NCBI GenBank assembly: GCA_028688905.1
Contig: JAQTXH010000002.1
Coordinates: forward strand, 386,284-450,283
DNA length: 64,000 nt
Direction: 5' to 3'
DNA from: Acidiphilium sp.
GTDB lineage: Bacteria; Pseudomonadota; Alphaproteobacteria; Acetobacterales; Acetobacteraceae
Shown here: positions 17,390 to 28,668 of the stretch, in pieces
How the letters are laid out: every line of letters begins with the position of its first letter
Position numbering within the stretch: position 1 is the stretch's first letter
Program-made: the position numbers and the translations under genes
Notes under the pieces: model-generated
The model's input: only the letters and a program-made list of their open reading frames with translations
Database searches by the model: none
What the model was told of the DNA's origin: nothing

Positions 17390-20020
17390 CGCCAGTGCCG
17401 CCCGCACGGCATCTAACGCTGCGTCAGCGCGCTCGGCATCCGGGCCGCCGGCCTGGGCCATGTCGGGACGGCCGCCGCCGCCCTTGCCGCCGACCGCCTC
17501 GGCGGCGGCGCGCACCAACGTGACGGCGTTGTGGGTGCCGGTGAGGTCATCGGAGACGCCGACCACGATGCTGGCCTTGCCGTCGGCGGTGGAAACCAGC
17601 GCCGTGATGCCGGACCCCATCGATTTCAGGATGGAATCGGCCAACGATTTCAGATCGCGCGGCGAAACCTCGCCCAGGTTGCGGGCAGCGAGTTTGATCC
17701 CTGCAATCTCCTCGATCTGCGCCGCCGTGGCACCGGTCGCGAGTTTGCGCTGCAACTCGCTGATCTGGCGTTCGAGGCGTTTGCGGTCATCGATCAAGGC
17801 GGCGATGCGCGATGGTATTTCCGCCGGTGCCGCTTTCAGCGCGGCGGCGGATTCCGCTAACAGATCGGCATCGGCCTCGATCGCGGCGATTGCCGCTTCA
17901 CCGGTCACGGCCTCGATCCGGCGGATACCGGCGGCGACACCGGATTCGGCGAGAATGCGGAACGCGCCGATGTCGCCGGTGCGGGCAACATGGGTGCCAC
18001 CGCACAGTTCGATGGAATAGGCGGATTTTTTGTCGTTGCCCGCGCCCATCGCGACGACGCGGACTTCATCGCCGTATTTTTCGCCGAACAAGGCCATCGC
18101 ACCGCGCTTGACCGCTTCATTGGGCGTCATCAGGCGGGTTTCGACCACGCTGTTTTCGCGAATGCGGGCGTTCACCGCGCGTTCGACATCACGCAATTCG
18201 GAGGGGGTGACCGGCCGGGGCTGGGAAACATCGAACCGCAACCGGTCCGGCGCGTTCAGGCTGCCCTTTTGCGTCACATGCGGGCCGAGGGCTTGCCGTA
18301 ACGCCTCATGCAATAAATGCGTGGCCGAGTGGTGGGCACGAATGGCGCTGCGGCGGGCGTGATCGACGGTGGCGTGAACGGTCTGACCGAGCGTTAGTGT
18401 GCCGGTTTCGATGGTGCCGGAATGCACGAACAGATCGCCGATTTTTTTCTGGGTGTCAGTGATATGCACCAGGAGGTCATCGGCGATCAGCGTGCCGGTG
18501 TCGCCGACCTGGCCGCCGGATTCGGCGTAAAATGGCGTCTGATTGAGGATGATCGCGACACTCTGGCCAGCGGTGGCGGTTTGCGCCGGCGCGCCATCGA
18601 CCACCAGGCCGGTGATGGTCGCATCGGATTCTTCCATGGAATAGCCAAGGAACTCTGAAACGCCAAGCTGATCCTTCAATTCGAACCAGACCGTTTCGGT
18701 CGCGGCATCGCCGCTGCCGGCCCAGGCGGCGCGGGCGCGGGTGCGCTGCTCCGCCATGGCGGTGTCGAACCCGGCACGATCGAGGCTGCGGCCCTGTTCG
18801 CGCAACGCGTCTTCGGTCAGATCGAGCGGGAAGCCGAAGGTATCGTAGAGTTTGAACGCGACAGAACCCGCTAACGGCGCATTGTTTCCAAGCCGGGCAA
18901 CCTCATCATCGAGGTGCGAAAGCCCGCGCTCCAGCATGACCGCGAATTTCTGTTCCTCCAGCTTAAGGGTTTCGACGATCAGGGCTTCGGCGCGCGGCAA
19001 CTCGGGATAGGCGACACCCATCTGGCGGGTGAGAGCGGGGACGAGGCGATAGATGAACGGATCGCGCATGCCCAACCGGTGGGCGTGGCGCATGGCGCGG
19101 CGCATGATCCGGCGCAGCACGTAGCCGCGCCCTTCGTTAGAAGGAAGAACCCCGTCGGCGATCAAAAAAGCCGTGCTGCGCAGATGATCGGCGATCACCC
19201 GGTGGCTGGTCTTGTGCGGACCATCGGGATCGATGTTAGAGGCTTCGGCGGAGGCGATGATCAGGGCGCGCAACGTGTCGGTATCGTAATTGTCGTGCTT
19301 GCCTTGCAGGATCGCGGCGAAGCGCTCGAGGCCCATGCCGGTGTCGATCGAGGGGCGGGGCAGGGGGGTCAGAGCGCCGCCCGTCGCCTCCAGGTATTGC
19401 ATGAACACCAGGTTCCAGATCTCGATGAAGCGGTCGCCGTCCTCATCGGGGCTGCCGGGCGGGCCGCCAGCGATGGCCGGGCCGTGGTCGTAGAAAATCT
19501 CCGACGATGGGCCGCATGGCCCGACTTCGGCCATGCGCCAGAAATTATCGTCGGTGGCGATCCGGATGATTCGCTCGTCCGCCAGCCCGGCGATTTTATG
19601 CCACAGCGATGCGGCCTCGTCGTCGCTATGATAGACGGTGACCAACAGCCGATCTTTCGCAAGCCCAAAATCGCGGGTCAGCAAGGTCCAGGCGTGCTCG
19701 ATCGCGGTTTCCTTGAAGTAATCGCCGAACGAGAAATTGCCGAGCATTTCGAAAAAGGTGTGGTGCCGCGCGGTGTAGCCGACATTGTCGAGGTCGTTGT
19801 GCTTGCCGCCGGCGCGGACGCATTTTTGTGCCGAGGTCGCGCGCGCATAGTTCCGTTTTTCCTGCCCGGTGAACACGTTCTTGAACGGCACCATGCCCGA
19901 ATTGACGAACAGCAGGGTCGGATCATTGCGCGGCACCAGCGGCGCGCTCGGCACCACTTCATGCCCATTATGCTGGAAGTAGTCGAGAAACGTCGCGCGA
20001 ATGTCGTTGCTGGAGGTCAT
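17384..20020 (-). CDS. alaS: Alanine-tRNA ligase
   Basis: Charges tRNA-Ala and clears mischarged Ser/Gly-tRNA. The 878-residue protein has the class II catalytic domain ([33 protein letters not shown]), the editing domain with [11 protein letters not shown] near residue 565 and [13 protein letters not shown] near 670, and a C-terminal C-Ala domain with [14 protein letters not shown] prefer the ATG at 20020, which matches family N-termini. An in-frame ATG at 20065 has a closer GAGG box, so the start is not certain. It lies downstream of recA on the same strand, with a hairpin between them. Confidence 0.96.
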   Translation of the reverse strand: MTSSNDIRATFLDYFQHNGHEVVPSAPLVPRNDPTLLFVNSGMVPFKNVFTGQEKRNYARATSAQKCVRAGGKHNDLDNVGYTARHHTFFEMLGNFSFGDYFKETAIEHAWTLLTRDFGLAKDRLLVTVYHSDDEAASLWHKIAGLADERIIRIATDDNFWRMAEVGPCGPSSEIFYDHGPAIAGGPPGSPDEDGDRFIEIWNLVFMQYLEATGGALTPLPRPSIDTGMGLERFAAILQGKHDNYDTDTLRALIIASAEASNIDPDGPHKTSHRVIADHLRSTAFLIADGVLPSNEGRGYVLRRIMRRAMRHAHRLGMRDPFIYRLVPALTRQMGVAYPELPRAEALIVETLKLEEQKFAVMLERGLSHLDDEVARLGNNAPLAGSVAFKLYDTFGFPLDLTEDALREQGRSLDRAGFDTAMAEQRTRARAAWAGSGDAATETVWFELKDQLGVSEFLGYSMEESDATITGLVVDGAPAQTATAGQSVAIILNQTPFYAESGGQVGDTGTLIADDLLVHITDTQKKIGDLFVHSGTIETGTLTLGQTVHATVDHARRSAIRAHHSATHLLHEALRQALGPHVTQKGSLNAPDRLRFDVSQPRPVTPSELRDVERAVNARIRENSVVETRLMTPNEAVKRGAMALFGEKYGDEVRVVAMGAGNDKKSAYSIELCGGTHVARTGDIGAFRILAESGVAAGIRRIEAVTGEAAIAAIEADADLLAESAAALKAAPAEIPSRIAALIDDRKRLERQISELQRKLATGATAAQIEEIAGIKLAARNLGEVSPRDLKSLADSILKSMGSGITALVSTADGKASIVVGVSDDLTGTHNAVTLVRAAAEAVGGKGGGGRPDMAQAGGPDAERADAALDAVRAALAA

Positions 20021-20095
20021 GGAACGGCGGTCAATCCCTGGAAAAATGGCGTGTTTTCCAGGCATACCGCCTCATGGCATCGCTGTCATCTTTCC

Positions 20096-20132
20096 AAAAA
20101 AAGTTCTTTGGTCCTTTCTCGCAAGAAAGGAC
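20096..20132 (-). terminator. Candidate terminator between recA and alaS
   Basis: On the minus strand a nine-base-pair stem (GTCCTTTCT/AGAAAGGAC, loop four) at 20111-20132 is followed, after nine bases, by a run of seven T at 20102-20096. The distance between stem and T-run is longer than ideal. It would separate recA from alaS. Confidence 0.5.
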
Positions 20133-20144
20133 GTTTTGCTTCCC

Positions 20145-21185
20145 TCACTCCGCCGCCTCAGCGGTTTCGGTCTCGCTGGGGGCCACCATCATCGATTTCT
20201 CAACCACGGAGGCCTGATCGCGGATGCGCTTCTCGATTGCCGCCGCCATATCGGGGTGGTCGCGCAGGAACTGCTTGGCGTTTTCGCGGCCCTGACCGAC
20301 GCGGACGCTGTCGTAGCTGAACCAGGCCCCGGATTTTTCCACGATACCGGCCTTCACCCCAAGGTCGATCAATTCCCCGACCTTGGAAATTCCTTCACCG
20401 TACATGATGTCGAATTCGACCTGACGGAACGGCGGAGCGAGCTTGTTTTTCACCACTTTGACGCGGGTCTGGTTGCCGGTGACCTCCTCACGGTCCTTGA
20501 TCGCGCCGATCCGGCGGATTTCCAGGCGGATCGAGGCGTAGAATTTCAGGGCATTGCCGCCGGTGGTGGTTTCCGGGTTGCCGAACATCACGCCGATTTT
20601 AAGGCGGATCTGGTTGAGGAAGATCATCATGGTTTTGGAACGCGAGATCGACCCAGTGAGTTTGCGGAGCGCCTGGCTCATCAGGCGCGCGTGCAGACCG
20701 ACGTGGCTGTCGCCCATTTCGCCCTCGAGTTCGGCGCGGGGAACCAGGGCGGCGACACTATCGATCACCAGCACGTCGATCGCGCCGGAGCGGACCAGCG
20801 TGTCGGCAATTTCCAGCCCCTGTTCGCCGGTATCGGGTTGCGAGATCAGCAGGTTATCGACATCGACGCCGAGTTTGCGGGCATAGATCGGGTCGAGCGC
20901 GTGTTCCGCGTCGATAAAGGCGCAGGTGCCGCCGCGCTTTTGCGCTTCGGCGATCGCGTGCAGCGCCAGGGTGGTTTTGCCCGAGGATTCCGGCCCGTAG
21001 ATTTCGATCACCCGGCCACGCGGCAAGCCGCCGATGCCAAGGGCGAGATCAAGCCCGAGCGAGCCTGAGGGGATGGTGTCGATTTCCTCGCTGCCCGGTC
21101 GCGCGCCCATCCGCATGATCGAGCCTTTGCCGAACGCGCGCTCGATCTGGACCAGGGCGGCGTCGAGAGCCTTGTTTTTTTCCAT
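20145..21185 (-). CDS. recA: Recombinase RecA
   Basis: RecA forms nucleoprotein filaments for homologous recombination and triggers LexA self-cleavage. Walker A is GPESSGKTT at residues 64-72. Walker B ([16 protein letters not shown]), loop L1 ([22 protein letters not shown]) and loop L2 ([19 protein letters not shown]) are all intact; the 346-residue length is normal. I chose the ATG at 21185 because GAGGAG lies seven bases upstream; the longer frame from 21275 is not conserved. Regulation is likely by LexA through the box at 21324-21338. Confidence 0.98.
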   Translation of the reverse strand: MEKNKALDAALVQIERAFGKGSIMRMGARPGSEEIDTIPSGSLGLDLALGIGGLPRGRVIEIYGPESSGKTTLALHAIAEAQKRGGTCAFIDAEHALDPIYARKLGVDVDNLLISQPDTGEQGLEIADTLVRSGAIDVLVIDSVAALVPRAELEGEMGDSHVGLHARLMSQALRKLTGSISRSKTMMIFLNQIRLKIGVMFGNPETTTGGNALKFYASIRLEIRRIGAIKDREEVTGNQTRVKVVKNKLAPPFRQVEFDIMYGEGISKVGELIDLGVKAGIVEKSGAWFSYDSVRVGQGRENAKQFLRDHPDMAAAIEKRIRDQASVVEKSMMVAPSETETAEAAE

Positions 21186-21323
21186 CGATAACTCCTCAAG
21201 CGTGTGGACGATACAACCTAAAGTCGAATTCACTGTAGCCTGAGCCATGCGACTCGTCGAGTGTGAGTTTCGCATGAAGAGAACAGAACAGCAACGTGTG
21301 TGGTAAGGATTTATTAACTATTT

Positions 21324-21338
21324 GTTCGTACGTTGTTC
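21324..21338 (-). promoter_or_regulatory. LexA/SOS box of the alphaproteobacterial type upstream of recA
   Basis: GTTC-GTACGTT-GTTC matches the direct-repeat GTTC-N7-GTTC LexA site known from Alphaproteobacteria. It ends one base before the galM stop codon and lies 139 bp upstream of the recA start. A second, degenerate match (GTTG-N7-GTTC read on the minus strand) lies closer to recA, near 21283-21297. The distance implies a promoter far upstream of the coding start. Confidence 0.65.
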
Positions 21339-22406
21339 TCAGGGTGCCGTACCGAACCGCCAGAGGGTCGTGGAGCGAAATTCCTGGCCGGGGTCGAGGC
21401 GGGTGGAGGGGAAATGCGGCTGGTTCGGAGCATCGGGATAGTGCTGGGTTTCAAAGGCGATGCCGTCGCCGGAGCGGATCAGGTCGCCGTTCCGGCCGGT
21501 GATCGTGCCGGTCAGATTGTTGCCGGTATAGAACTGCACGCCGGGTTCGGTGGTCTCGATGGCGAGGGTGCGGCCGGATGCCGGGTCGCGCAGCGTGGCG
21601 GCGGGACCGAGAGTGCCTACCGGTTTATCGAGCACGTAGCAGTGATCATAGCCGCCGGCTGTGACGAGTTGGTCGTAGCCGTTACGGATGCGCTCGACAG
21701 GCTGATGCGGCGTGCGGAAATCCATCGGGGTGCCGGCGACCGATTGCAGGATGCCGGTAGGGATCTGCCCGGCATCGGTCGGCAGGAAATATTCCGCTGG
21801 AATGGTCACGGCATGATCGAGCGCGCTGCCCGATCCGGCGAGGTTGAAATAGCTGTGGTTGGAGAGATTAAGCACCGTCGGTCGTCCTTCGACCTGGGCC
21901 GTGTAATCGATCCGGAAGGAATGATCGTCGTTGAGCGTGTAGATGACGGTTACAGTGAGTGTGCCGGGAAAGCCGTTGTCGCCATCGGCGCTGACCAGAC
22001 GCAGCGTGGCGGATTGTGCGGTCGTGGCAATAATGTCCAACAGCCGGTGGCCGAAATTCGGCGTCGCCCCCGCTTTCAGTCCGCCATGCAGGGTGTTGGG
22101 GCCGTTGTTGGCGGGCAGGTGAAACACCTCGCCATCCAGGCTGAATTTAGCCGCGGCAATGCGGTTGGCGTAGCGACCGAGCAGCGCGCCGAAATAGGGG
22201 CTTTTCGTCTCGTAATCGGTCATATTGGTGCAGCCGAGCACCACATTACCGAAGGTGCCGGTGCGATCCGGCACCCGAATCTCGATGATCGCACCGGCAT
22301 AATCGAGGAAGCTGACCGCCATGCCGGCTGGATTGCGCAGGGTGATCTGGCGCACCCTGGCACCGCCAGACGTGGTGCCGTAGTCGGCGATCGCGGGACG
22401 TTGCAT
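21339..22406 (-). CDS. galM: Aldose 1-epimerase (galactose mutarotase)
   Basis: Interconverts alpha and beta anomers of aldoses. The family pattern is clear: NVVLGCTNMTDY, SPYFGALLGRYANRIAAAKF, NTLHGG, NLSNHSYFNLAGSG with a catalytic His, and a late acid region (EPGVQFYTGN). At 355 residues it is the usual length. No signal peptide is visible, so it is cytoplasmic here. It sits between recA and an aldehyde dehydrogenase on the same strand, with no other galactose-pathway gene. Its stop abuts the recA SOS box. Confidence 0.93.
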   Translation of the reverse strand: MQRPAIADYGTTSGGARVRQITLRNPAGMAVSFLDYAGAIIEIRVPDRTGTFGNVVLGCTNMTDYETKSPYFGALLGRYANRIAAAKFSLDGEVFHLPANNGPNTLHGGLKAGATPNFGHRLLDIIATTAQSATLRLVSADGDNGFPGTLTVTVIYTLNDDHSFRIDYTAQVEGRPTVLNLSNHSYFNLAGSGSALDHAVTIPAEYFLPTDAGQIPTGILQSVAGTPMDFRTPHQPVERIRNGYDQLVTAGGYDHCYVLDKPVGTLGPAATLRDPASGRTLAIETTEPGVQFYTGNNLTGTITGRNGDLIRSGDGIAFETQHYPDAPNQPHFPSTRLDPGQEFRSTTLWRFGTAP

Positions 22407-22439
22407 CGGCTGGGTTCCTCAGTCGGTTGGAATGATCGC

Positions 22440-22575
22440 GTCGCGGTGCAGGATCGGGGCGATCCCGGATCCCTCTGGCGAGGGCGCGGTCGGCCCCAAA
22501 GGCGTTGTAATCAGGCGGTTCGCCCGCCTGATTGGTGACATCGTCCACACTGACCATCGCGCGCCCGGCGGACAT
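22440..22575 (-). pseudogene. Probable remnant of an AidB-like acyl-CoA dehydrogenase (N-terminus only)
   Basis: The frame from the ATG at 22575 reads VTNQAGEPPDYNAFGADRAL, which resembles the opening of AidB-type acyl-CoA dehydrogenases (VFNQPPPL-x-YNLF-x-x-DRAL). Similarity stops after about 35 codons and the frame then runs into galM. There is no room for the remaining roughly 500 residues, since galM starts at 22406. I read it as the leftover of a deleted gene. The similarity is from memory, so certainty is limited. Confidence 0.35.
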
Positions 22576-22581
22576 CTCGGG

Positions 22582-24012
22582 TCACGCCGCCGCGTAACCC
22601 ACGATTCCCTTGATTTCGAGGAACTCCTCCAACCCCCACTGGCCCCATTCGCGGCCATTGCCGGATTGCTTGTAGCCGCCGAACGGCGCGTTCAGGTCGC
22701 CACCCGGATAGTTGATATACACATTGCCGCTGCGCATCCGCGCCGCCACCGCCTGCGCGCGTTTGCGATCACCCGATTGCACGTAGGAGGCAAGGCCATA
22801 GACCGTCGCATTGGCCTCGGCGATCGCGTCTTCGTCGTTCTTATAGGTCATGATCGCGAGCACCGGGCCGAAAATTTCCTCGCGCGCAATCCGCATGGTG
22901 GGTGTCACGTCGGCAAACACCGTCGGGCGCACGTAATAGCCCCGGTTCAACCCGTCCGGCCGCCCTGGCCCGCCGGCGACCAGCGTGGCACCCTCGTCGA
23001 TGCCGGACTGGATCAGCCCCTGAATTTTATCATACTGCACCTGGCTCACCACCGGGCCGAGCACCGTGCCCTCGGCATCCGGCGCGCCGACCTTCTGCGT
23101 CGCGGCGGCGGCCTTGGCGAATGTGATCGCCTGATCCTTCAGTTTTTCCGGCACCAGCATCCGGGTCGGCGCATTGCACGACTGGCCGGAGTTCTGGAAG
23201 CAATCCACCACGCCCTTGGTGACGGCAGTTTCAAGATCGACGTCGTCGAGCAGGATATTGGCCGATTTACCGCCGAGTTCCTGATGCACGCGCTTGATGG
23301 TATCGGCGGCAGCTTTGGCAATCAGGATGCCGGCACGGGCCGAGCCGGTGAAGGAGATCATGTCCACATCAGGGTGGCTCGACAGCGCCTGTCCCACCCC
23401 CGGACCATCGCCGTTGACCAGATTGAACACACCCTTCGGCACGCCCGCTTCGTGCATGACCTCGGCGAAAATGATCGCATCCATCGGCGCGATTTCCGAG
23501 GGTTTCAGCACCATGGTGCAGCCCGCCGCAATCGCCGGGCAGACCTTGCAGGTGATCTGGTTGATCGGCCAGTTCCACGGCGTGATCATGCCGACCACGC
23601 CGATCGGTTCCTTGGTGATCAGCGTGGTCCCCTGCATGGCCTCGAAGGCGAAACCCTCCAGCACCTTGATCATCTGGCTGATATGGCCGACGCCGATGGC
23701 GGCCTGCGCCTGCATGGCGAGGGCTTTCGGGGCACCCATTTCGCGCGAAATCGCTTCGGCGACATCGTTGTAGCGCGCCTTGTAAGCGGCGAGGATGCGC
23801 TTGAGCAGATCGATCCGCTCCTGCTTGGTGGTGCGGCTGAAACTGTCGAACGCGCGGCGGGCGGCGGCGACCGCCCGGTCGACATCGGCTTTCGAGCCGA
23901 GCGAGATTTGCGCGAACGCTTCCTCGGTGGCCGGATCGATCACGTCGAATTTGTGCGGGGTCACCGGATCGACCCAGGCACCATCGATATAGAACTGCAG
24001 ATTATGTGACAT
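22582..24012 (-). CDS. NAD(P)-dependent aldehyde dehydrogenase
   Basis: Oxidises an aldehyde to the carboxylic acid. The 476-residue protein has the cofactor region (GMITPWNWPINQITCKVCPA, LKPSEIAPMDA), FTGSARAGILIAKAAA, the general-base glutamate in HQELGGKSANILLDD and the nucleophile cysteine in NSGQSCNAPTRML. The start at 24012 follows GGGAAAG. Substrate cannot be told from sequence. The gene may share a transcript with the downstream galM, although remnant sequence lies between them. It is divergent from katG across a 267-bp gap. Confidence 0.93.
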   Translation of the reverse strand: MSHNLQFYIDGAWVDPVTPHKFDVIDPATEEAFAQISLGSKADVDRAVAAARRAFDSFSRTTKQERIDLLKRILAAYKARYNDVAEAISREMGAPKALAMQAQAAIGVGHISQMIKVLEGFAFEAMQGTTLITKEPIGVVGMITPWNWPINQITCKVCPAIAAGCTMVLKPSEIAPMDAIIFAEVMHEAGVPKGVFNLVNGDGPGVGQALSSHPDVDMISFTGSARAGILIAKAAADTIKRVHQELGGKSANILLDDVDLETAVTKGVVDCFQNSGQSCNAPTRMLVPEKLKDQAITFAKAAAATQKVGAPDAEGTVLGPVVSQVQYDKIQGLIQSGIDEGATLVAGGPGRPDGLNRGYYVRPTVFADVTPTMRIAREEIFGPVLAIMTYKNDEDAIAEANATVYGLASYVQSGDRKRAQAVAARMRSGNVYINYPGGDLNAPFGGYKQSGNGREWGQWGLEEFLEIKGIVGYAAA

Positions 24013-24027
24013 GGCTTTCCCTTTTAA

Positions 24028-26501
<2,474 letters not shown>

Positions 26502-26510
26502 GCGAAGGAG

Positions 26511-26544
26511 TAAAGCCTGATCGTCCTTGAACGATCAGGCTTTA
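26511..26544. terminator. Bidirectional terminator hairpin, copy C, shared by katG and ilvD
   Basis: TAAAGCCTGATCGT and ACGATCAGGCTTTA form a perfect 14-base-pair stem with loop CCTTGA between the two convergent genes. The right end contains the ilvD stop codon (26542-26544). Short A and T runs close the stem on both sides. It shares its core with copies A and B. Confidence 0.75.
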
Positions 26545-28395
26545 TCGCCGCCGCTGCACCTGCCGCACGTCGCGCACCGCGCCATTCGCCGCACTCGTGG
26601 TCAGCGCCGCGTAGGCCTGCAACGCCGCCGACACCACGCGATCGCGCCCGATCGGCGTCCACGCATCCTCACCCTTCGCCACCATCGCCGCCCGCCGCGC
26701 CGTTAGTATCGCGTCGTCCAGCATAACATCGATCTTGCGCGCCGGAATATCGATCGCGATGATATCGCCATCCTCGACCAGACCAATTGCCCCGCCCTCG
26801 GCAGCCTCAGGCGACATATGCCCGATCGACAGACCGGAGGTGCCGCCGGAAAACCGCCCGTCGGTGATCAGCGCGCAGGCCTTGCCCAGGCCCTTCGATT
26901 TCAGATAGGACGTCGGATACAGCATTTCCTGCATCCCCGGCCCCCCTTTCGGCCCTTCGTAGCGGATCACCACGATGTCGCCGGCTTTGACCTGGTCGCC
27001 TAAAATCGCCGCCACCGCGTCGTCCTGGCTCTCAAAAATCCGTGCCGGACCCTGAAAGACCAGATTCGCCGCATCGACCCCGGCGGTTTTCACGATCGCG
27101 CCATCGAGCGCGATATTGCCATACAGCACCGCGAGGCCGCCATCCTTGCTGAACGCAAACGCGGCGTCGCGAATAACACCGTGTTGGCGGTCGGTATCGA
27201 GGGTGTCGTACCGCATCGCCTGGCTGAATGCCTTCGTCGTTCGCACGCCGCCGGGTGCGGCACCGAACAAGCCACGAGCCTGTTCCCGCTCGTTCACGAT
27301 ATCCCAAAAATCGACGGCATCACCAAGGGTTTTCTCATGCACCGTGCCACAGTCGCGATGCAGCAGCCCCGCCCGGTCCAACGCGCCCAGCAGCCCCATC
27401 ACGCCGCCGGCGCGATGCACATCCTCCATGTGGACATTCGCCACCGAAGGCGAAACCTTGCACAAATTCGGCACCTGACGCGACAGGCGGTCGATATCCG
27501 CCATGGTGAATTCAATCCCCCCCTCGCGCGCGGCCGCAAGAAGATGCAGCACCGTGTTGGTGGAACCCCCCATCGCGATGTCGAGCGACATCGCATTCTC
27601 GAACGCCCCGAGGCTCGCGATCGCCCGCGGCAATACCGAGGGATCGTCCTGCTCGTAGAACCGCCTCGCCAGATCGACGATCTGCCACCCCGCCTCGATG
27701 AACAAGCGCCGCCGGTCGGCATGGGTCGCGAGCAGCGTGCCATTGCCCGGCAATGCCAGGCCCAACGCCTCGGTCAAGCAGTTCATCGAATTGGCGGTGA
27801 ACATGCCCGAGCACGATCCGCATGTCGGGCAGGCTGAACGCTCCATCACCGCCGTCTCCTCATCGGTCTGCGAGGGGTCGGCGGCGGAGACCATGGCGTT
27901 GATCAAATCGACCGCCTTGGTTGTGGTCCCGGCCACGTATTTCCCGGCCTCCATCGGCCCGCCGGAGACGAAAATGGTGGGAATGTTCAGTCGCAGCGAC
28001 GCCATCAGCATCCCCGGCGTGATCTTGTCGCAGTTGGAAATGCACACCAGCGCATCGGCGCAATGGGCATTGACCATGTATTCGACCGAATCGGCAATCA
28101 ACTCGCGTGAGGGCAGGGAATACAGCATGCCGCCATGACCCATCGCGATGCCGTCGTCCACCGCGATGGTGTTGAACTCCTTGGCCACCCCGCCCGCCGC
28201 CGCAATCTCGCCCGCGACCAGTTGCCCCAGATCTTTCAAATGGACATGGCCGGGGACGAACTGGGTGAAACTATTGGCGACCGCAATGATCGGCTTCCCG
28301 AAATCCCCATCCCCCATCCCGGTCGCGCGCCAGAGCGCACGGGCACCGGCCATGTTGCGGCCATGGGTCGATGTGCGTGAACGATATGCTGGCAT
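26542..28395 (-). CDS. ilvD: Dihydroxy-acid dehydratase
   Basis: An iron-sulfur dehydratase in valine, leucine and isoleucine synthesis. The N-terminus [15 protein letters not shown] is typical. Cluster-binding cysteines lie in [10 protein letters not shown] and [37 protein letters not shown] and the C-terminal region are intact. The 617-residue length is the long E. coli-like form. The start at 28395 ([14 protein letters not shown]) matches family N-termini. No other ilv gene is near. Confidence 0.96.
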   Translation of the reverse strand: MPAYRSRTSTHGRNMAGARALWRATGMGDGDFGKPIIAVANSFTQFVPGHVHLKDLGQLVAGEIAAAGGVAKEFNTIAVDDGIAMGHGGMLYSLPSRELIADSVEYMVNAHCADALVCISNCDKITPGMLMASLRLNIPTIFVSGGPMEAGKYVAGTTTKAVDLINAMVSAADPSQTDEETAVMERSACPTCGSCSGMFTANSMNCLTEALGLALPGNGTLLATHADRRRLFIEAGWQIVDLARRFYEQDDPSVLPRAIASLGAFENAMSLDIAMGGSTNTVLHLLAAAREGGIEFTMADIDRLSRQVPNLCKVSPSVANVHMEDVHRAGGVMGLLGALDRAGLLHRDCGTVHEKTLGDAVDFWDIVNEREQARGLFGAAPGGVRTTKAFSQAMRYDTLDTDRQHGVIRDAAFAFSKDGGLAVLYGNIALDGAIVKTAGVDAANLVFQGPARIFESQDDAVAAILGDQVKAGDIVVIRYEGPKGGPGMQEMLYPTSYLKSKGLGKACALITDGRFSGGTSGLSIGHMSPEAAEGGAIGLVEDGDIIAIDIPARKIDVMLDDAILTARRAAMVAKGEDAWTPIGRDRVVSAALQAYAALTTSAANGAVRDVRQVQRRR

Positions 28396-28452
28396 GTGCG
28401 GTGCTTCCGATAGGTTTATGCCGGATACTATAGTTTGGCGCGGAGCCGGGCG

Positions 28453-28668
28453 CTACCCTTGCTCGGTCAGGTGCTCAGTCAGGGCATAGACCCGCAAGGC
28501 CGACGCCAACCCCTCCGTCGGCGCGCGCCGATCATCGACCGACTGGATCAGGGCCGGCAAACTCAACCCCAGCCGCGCCGCAACCTCCTCCAGCGCCACC
28601 CAGAACGCCGGTTCCAGCGCAATGCTGGTCCGGTGTCCCGAGAGCGACAGACTCCGCTTTTCCAGCAT
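28453..28668 (-). CDS. Ribbon-helix-helix domain protein (RHH_4 type)
   Basis: A 71-residue protein matching the RHH_4-type domain: LEKRSLSLSGHRTSIALEPAFW, then VALEEVAARLGLSLPALIQSVD. Small RHH proteins often bind DNA as dimers, but this family is largely uncharacterised. The ATG at 28668 overlaps the stop of hpnN as TGATG; a GTG three bases upstream (28671) is an alternative. This arrangement implies translational coupling with the hopanoid transporter. The function is not known. Confidence 0.8.
   Translation of the reverse strand: MLEKRSLSLSGHRTSIALEPAFWVALEEVAARLGLSLPALIQSVDDRRAPTEGLASALRVYALTEHLTEQG

Noticed and set aside
22432..24009. 525-codon open frame antisense to aldehyde dehydrogenase
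   Set aside because: A codon-bias shadow; the dehydrogenase catalytic residues are all on the other strand.
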